From positions 1 through 6,578 of the forward strand of contig CAIUKZ010000221.1 in assembly GCA_903899865.1 (NCBI GenBank): a stretch of 6,578 nucleotides of DNA. The letters are read 5' to 3'. The stretch comes from an uncultured Bacteroidales bacterium. Lineage in GTDB: Bacteria > Bacteroidota > Bacteroidia > Bacteroidales > Paludibacteraceae. The position numbers were made by a program, and so were the translations under genes. The notes below the pieces were generated by a model. It did not search any database and was not told the origin of the DNA. It was given only the letters and a program-made list of their open reading frames with translations. This document shows positions 5,980 to 6,578 of this stretch, piece after piece (position 1 is the first letter of the stretch; each line of letters begins with the position of its first letter).

Positions 5980-6578
5980 TTGTGGTTTTTGCGTATTTTG
6001 CGTTCCAACATTGAAAATTAACCACATAGGTACATAGAATGACAATAGAAGGTTGGTTTATTTCTACAAGAAATTACACATAGTAGATTCCGATAAATCG
6101 AAATCTTAATGCAAATTTGCTATGTATCTATGTGGGCTATGTGGTTATAAACCAGCATTTGTTTGTGGTTCTTGCGTATTTTGCGTGCTAAAATTGGAGA
6201 TTTAACCACATAGGTACATAGAATGACAATAGAAGGTTTGTATGTTTCTTGCTAGTTTTGCTATGTTTCTATGTGGGCTATGTGGTTATAAACCAGTGTT
6301 TTTTTGTGGTTCTTGCGTGTTTTGCGTACCAAAATTGAAGATTTAACCACATAGGGACATAGGAGACAATAGATGGTTGGTTTATTTCTACAAGAAAGTT
6401 CACATAGTAGATTCCGATAAATCGAAATCTTAATGCAAATTTGCTAATCTATGTGGGCTATGTGGTTATAAATTAGCGTCTATTTCTGGTTTTTGCGTGT
6501 TTTGCGTTCCAATATTGAAGATTTAACCACATAGGTACATAGGAGACAATAGATGGTTGGTTTATTTCTACAAGAAAG
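5980..6578 (+). repeat. Right tandem array of palindromic units (four, last one cut)
   Basis: Units start at 5980, 6163, 6304 and 6484, giving lengths of 183, 141 and 180 bases, with the last running off the window. Each begins with TTGTGG-like and TTGCGT(A/G)TTTTGCGT text. An 11-bp arm TAACCACATAG then pairs with CTATGTGGTTA at the far end: 6019-6029 with 6137-6147, 6203-6213 with 6278-6288, 6344-6354 with 6458-6468, and 6524-6534 with its partner outside the window. Units 1 and 3 carry an inner 28-bp module; unit 2 lacks it and some neighbouring bases. There is no ORF, so these are non-autonomous repeats. Confidence 0.85.
6086..6117 (+). repeat. Inner palindromic module of the array unit
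   Basis: The stretch GATTCCGATAAATCGAAATC (6086-6105) is a near-perfect inverted repeat centred on CGAT-AA-ATCG. GCAAATTTGC (6111-6120), a perfect 10-bp palindrome, follows and overlaps its end. The 28 bases 6090-6117 are absent from left unit 275-430, where TAGATT joins TTGCT directly. The module recurs at 6414-6441. Confidence 0.7.

Noticed and set aside
5980..6578. CRISPR array
   Set aside because: The repeat period is about 180 bases and the whole unit is conserved, with no short repeats separated by unique spacers and no cas genes.

Overview
The window most likely comes from a member of the Bacteroidota (class Bacteroidia or a relative). This rests on one very long secreted protein built from BspA-type leucine-rich repeats, BACON domains, YDG/MBG-type repeats and a C-terminal type IX secretion (T9SS) sorting domain. 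That combination is characteristic of the phylum. Genus cannot be told from the sequence alone.

Layout: positions 1-568 hold no gene. They contain a perfect 16-bp hairpin (55-92), a cassette of three small GC-rich hairpins (136-258), one and a half copies of a palindromic tandem repeat (275-477), and a 12-bp stem-loop (500-549) that is the probable terminator of the gene that follows. Positions 569-5157, minus strand, are one gene of about 1,529 codons. It is split into two open frames (5157-4264 and 4345-569) by the loss of one base in a run of five G (4344-4348, plus strand). Positions 5158-5830 hold no ORF; they carry three diverged tandem copies of a leader-like segment, and only the copy next to the gene reads into an ORF. 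From 5836 to the window end the left-flank pattern returns in the same orientation: the same three hairpins, then at least four copies of the palindromic unit (period about 180 bp), running off the right edge.

Function: the protein should be exported by Sec, cross the outer membrane through the T9SS, and be released or anchored at the cell surface. There its repeat domains would act in adhesion or binding. As written, the sequence gives only a 297-residue exported fragment without a sorting domain. So either the gene is inactive or phase-variable, or the base is missing through a homopolymer sequencing error.

The least explained parts are non-coding: the direct flanking copies of the hairpin cassette and palindromic array on both sides of the gene, the presence or absence of a 28-bp module in the array units, and the triplicated leader with a conserved 16-bp palindrome in two copies. 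No transposase, integrase, RNA gene or CRISPR array was seen.
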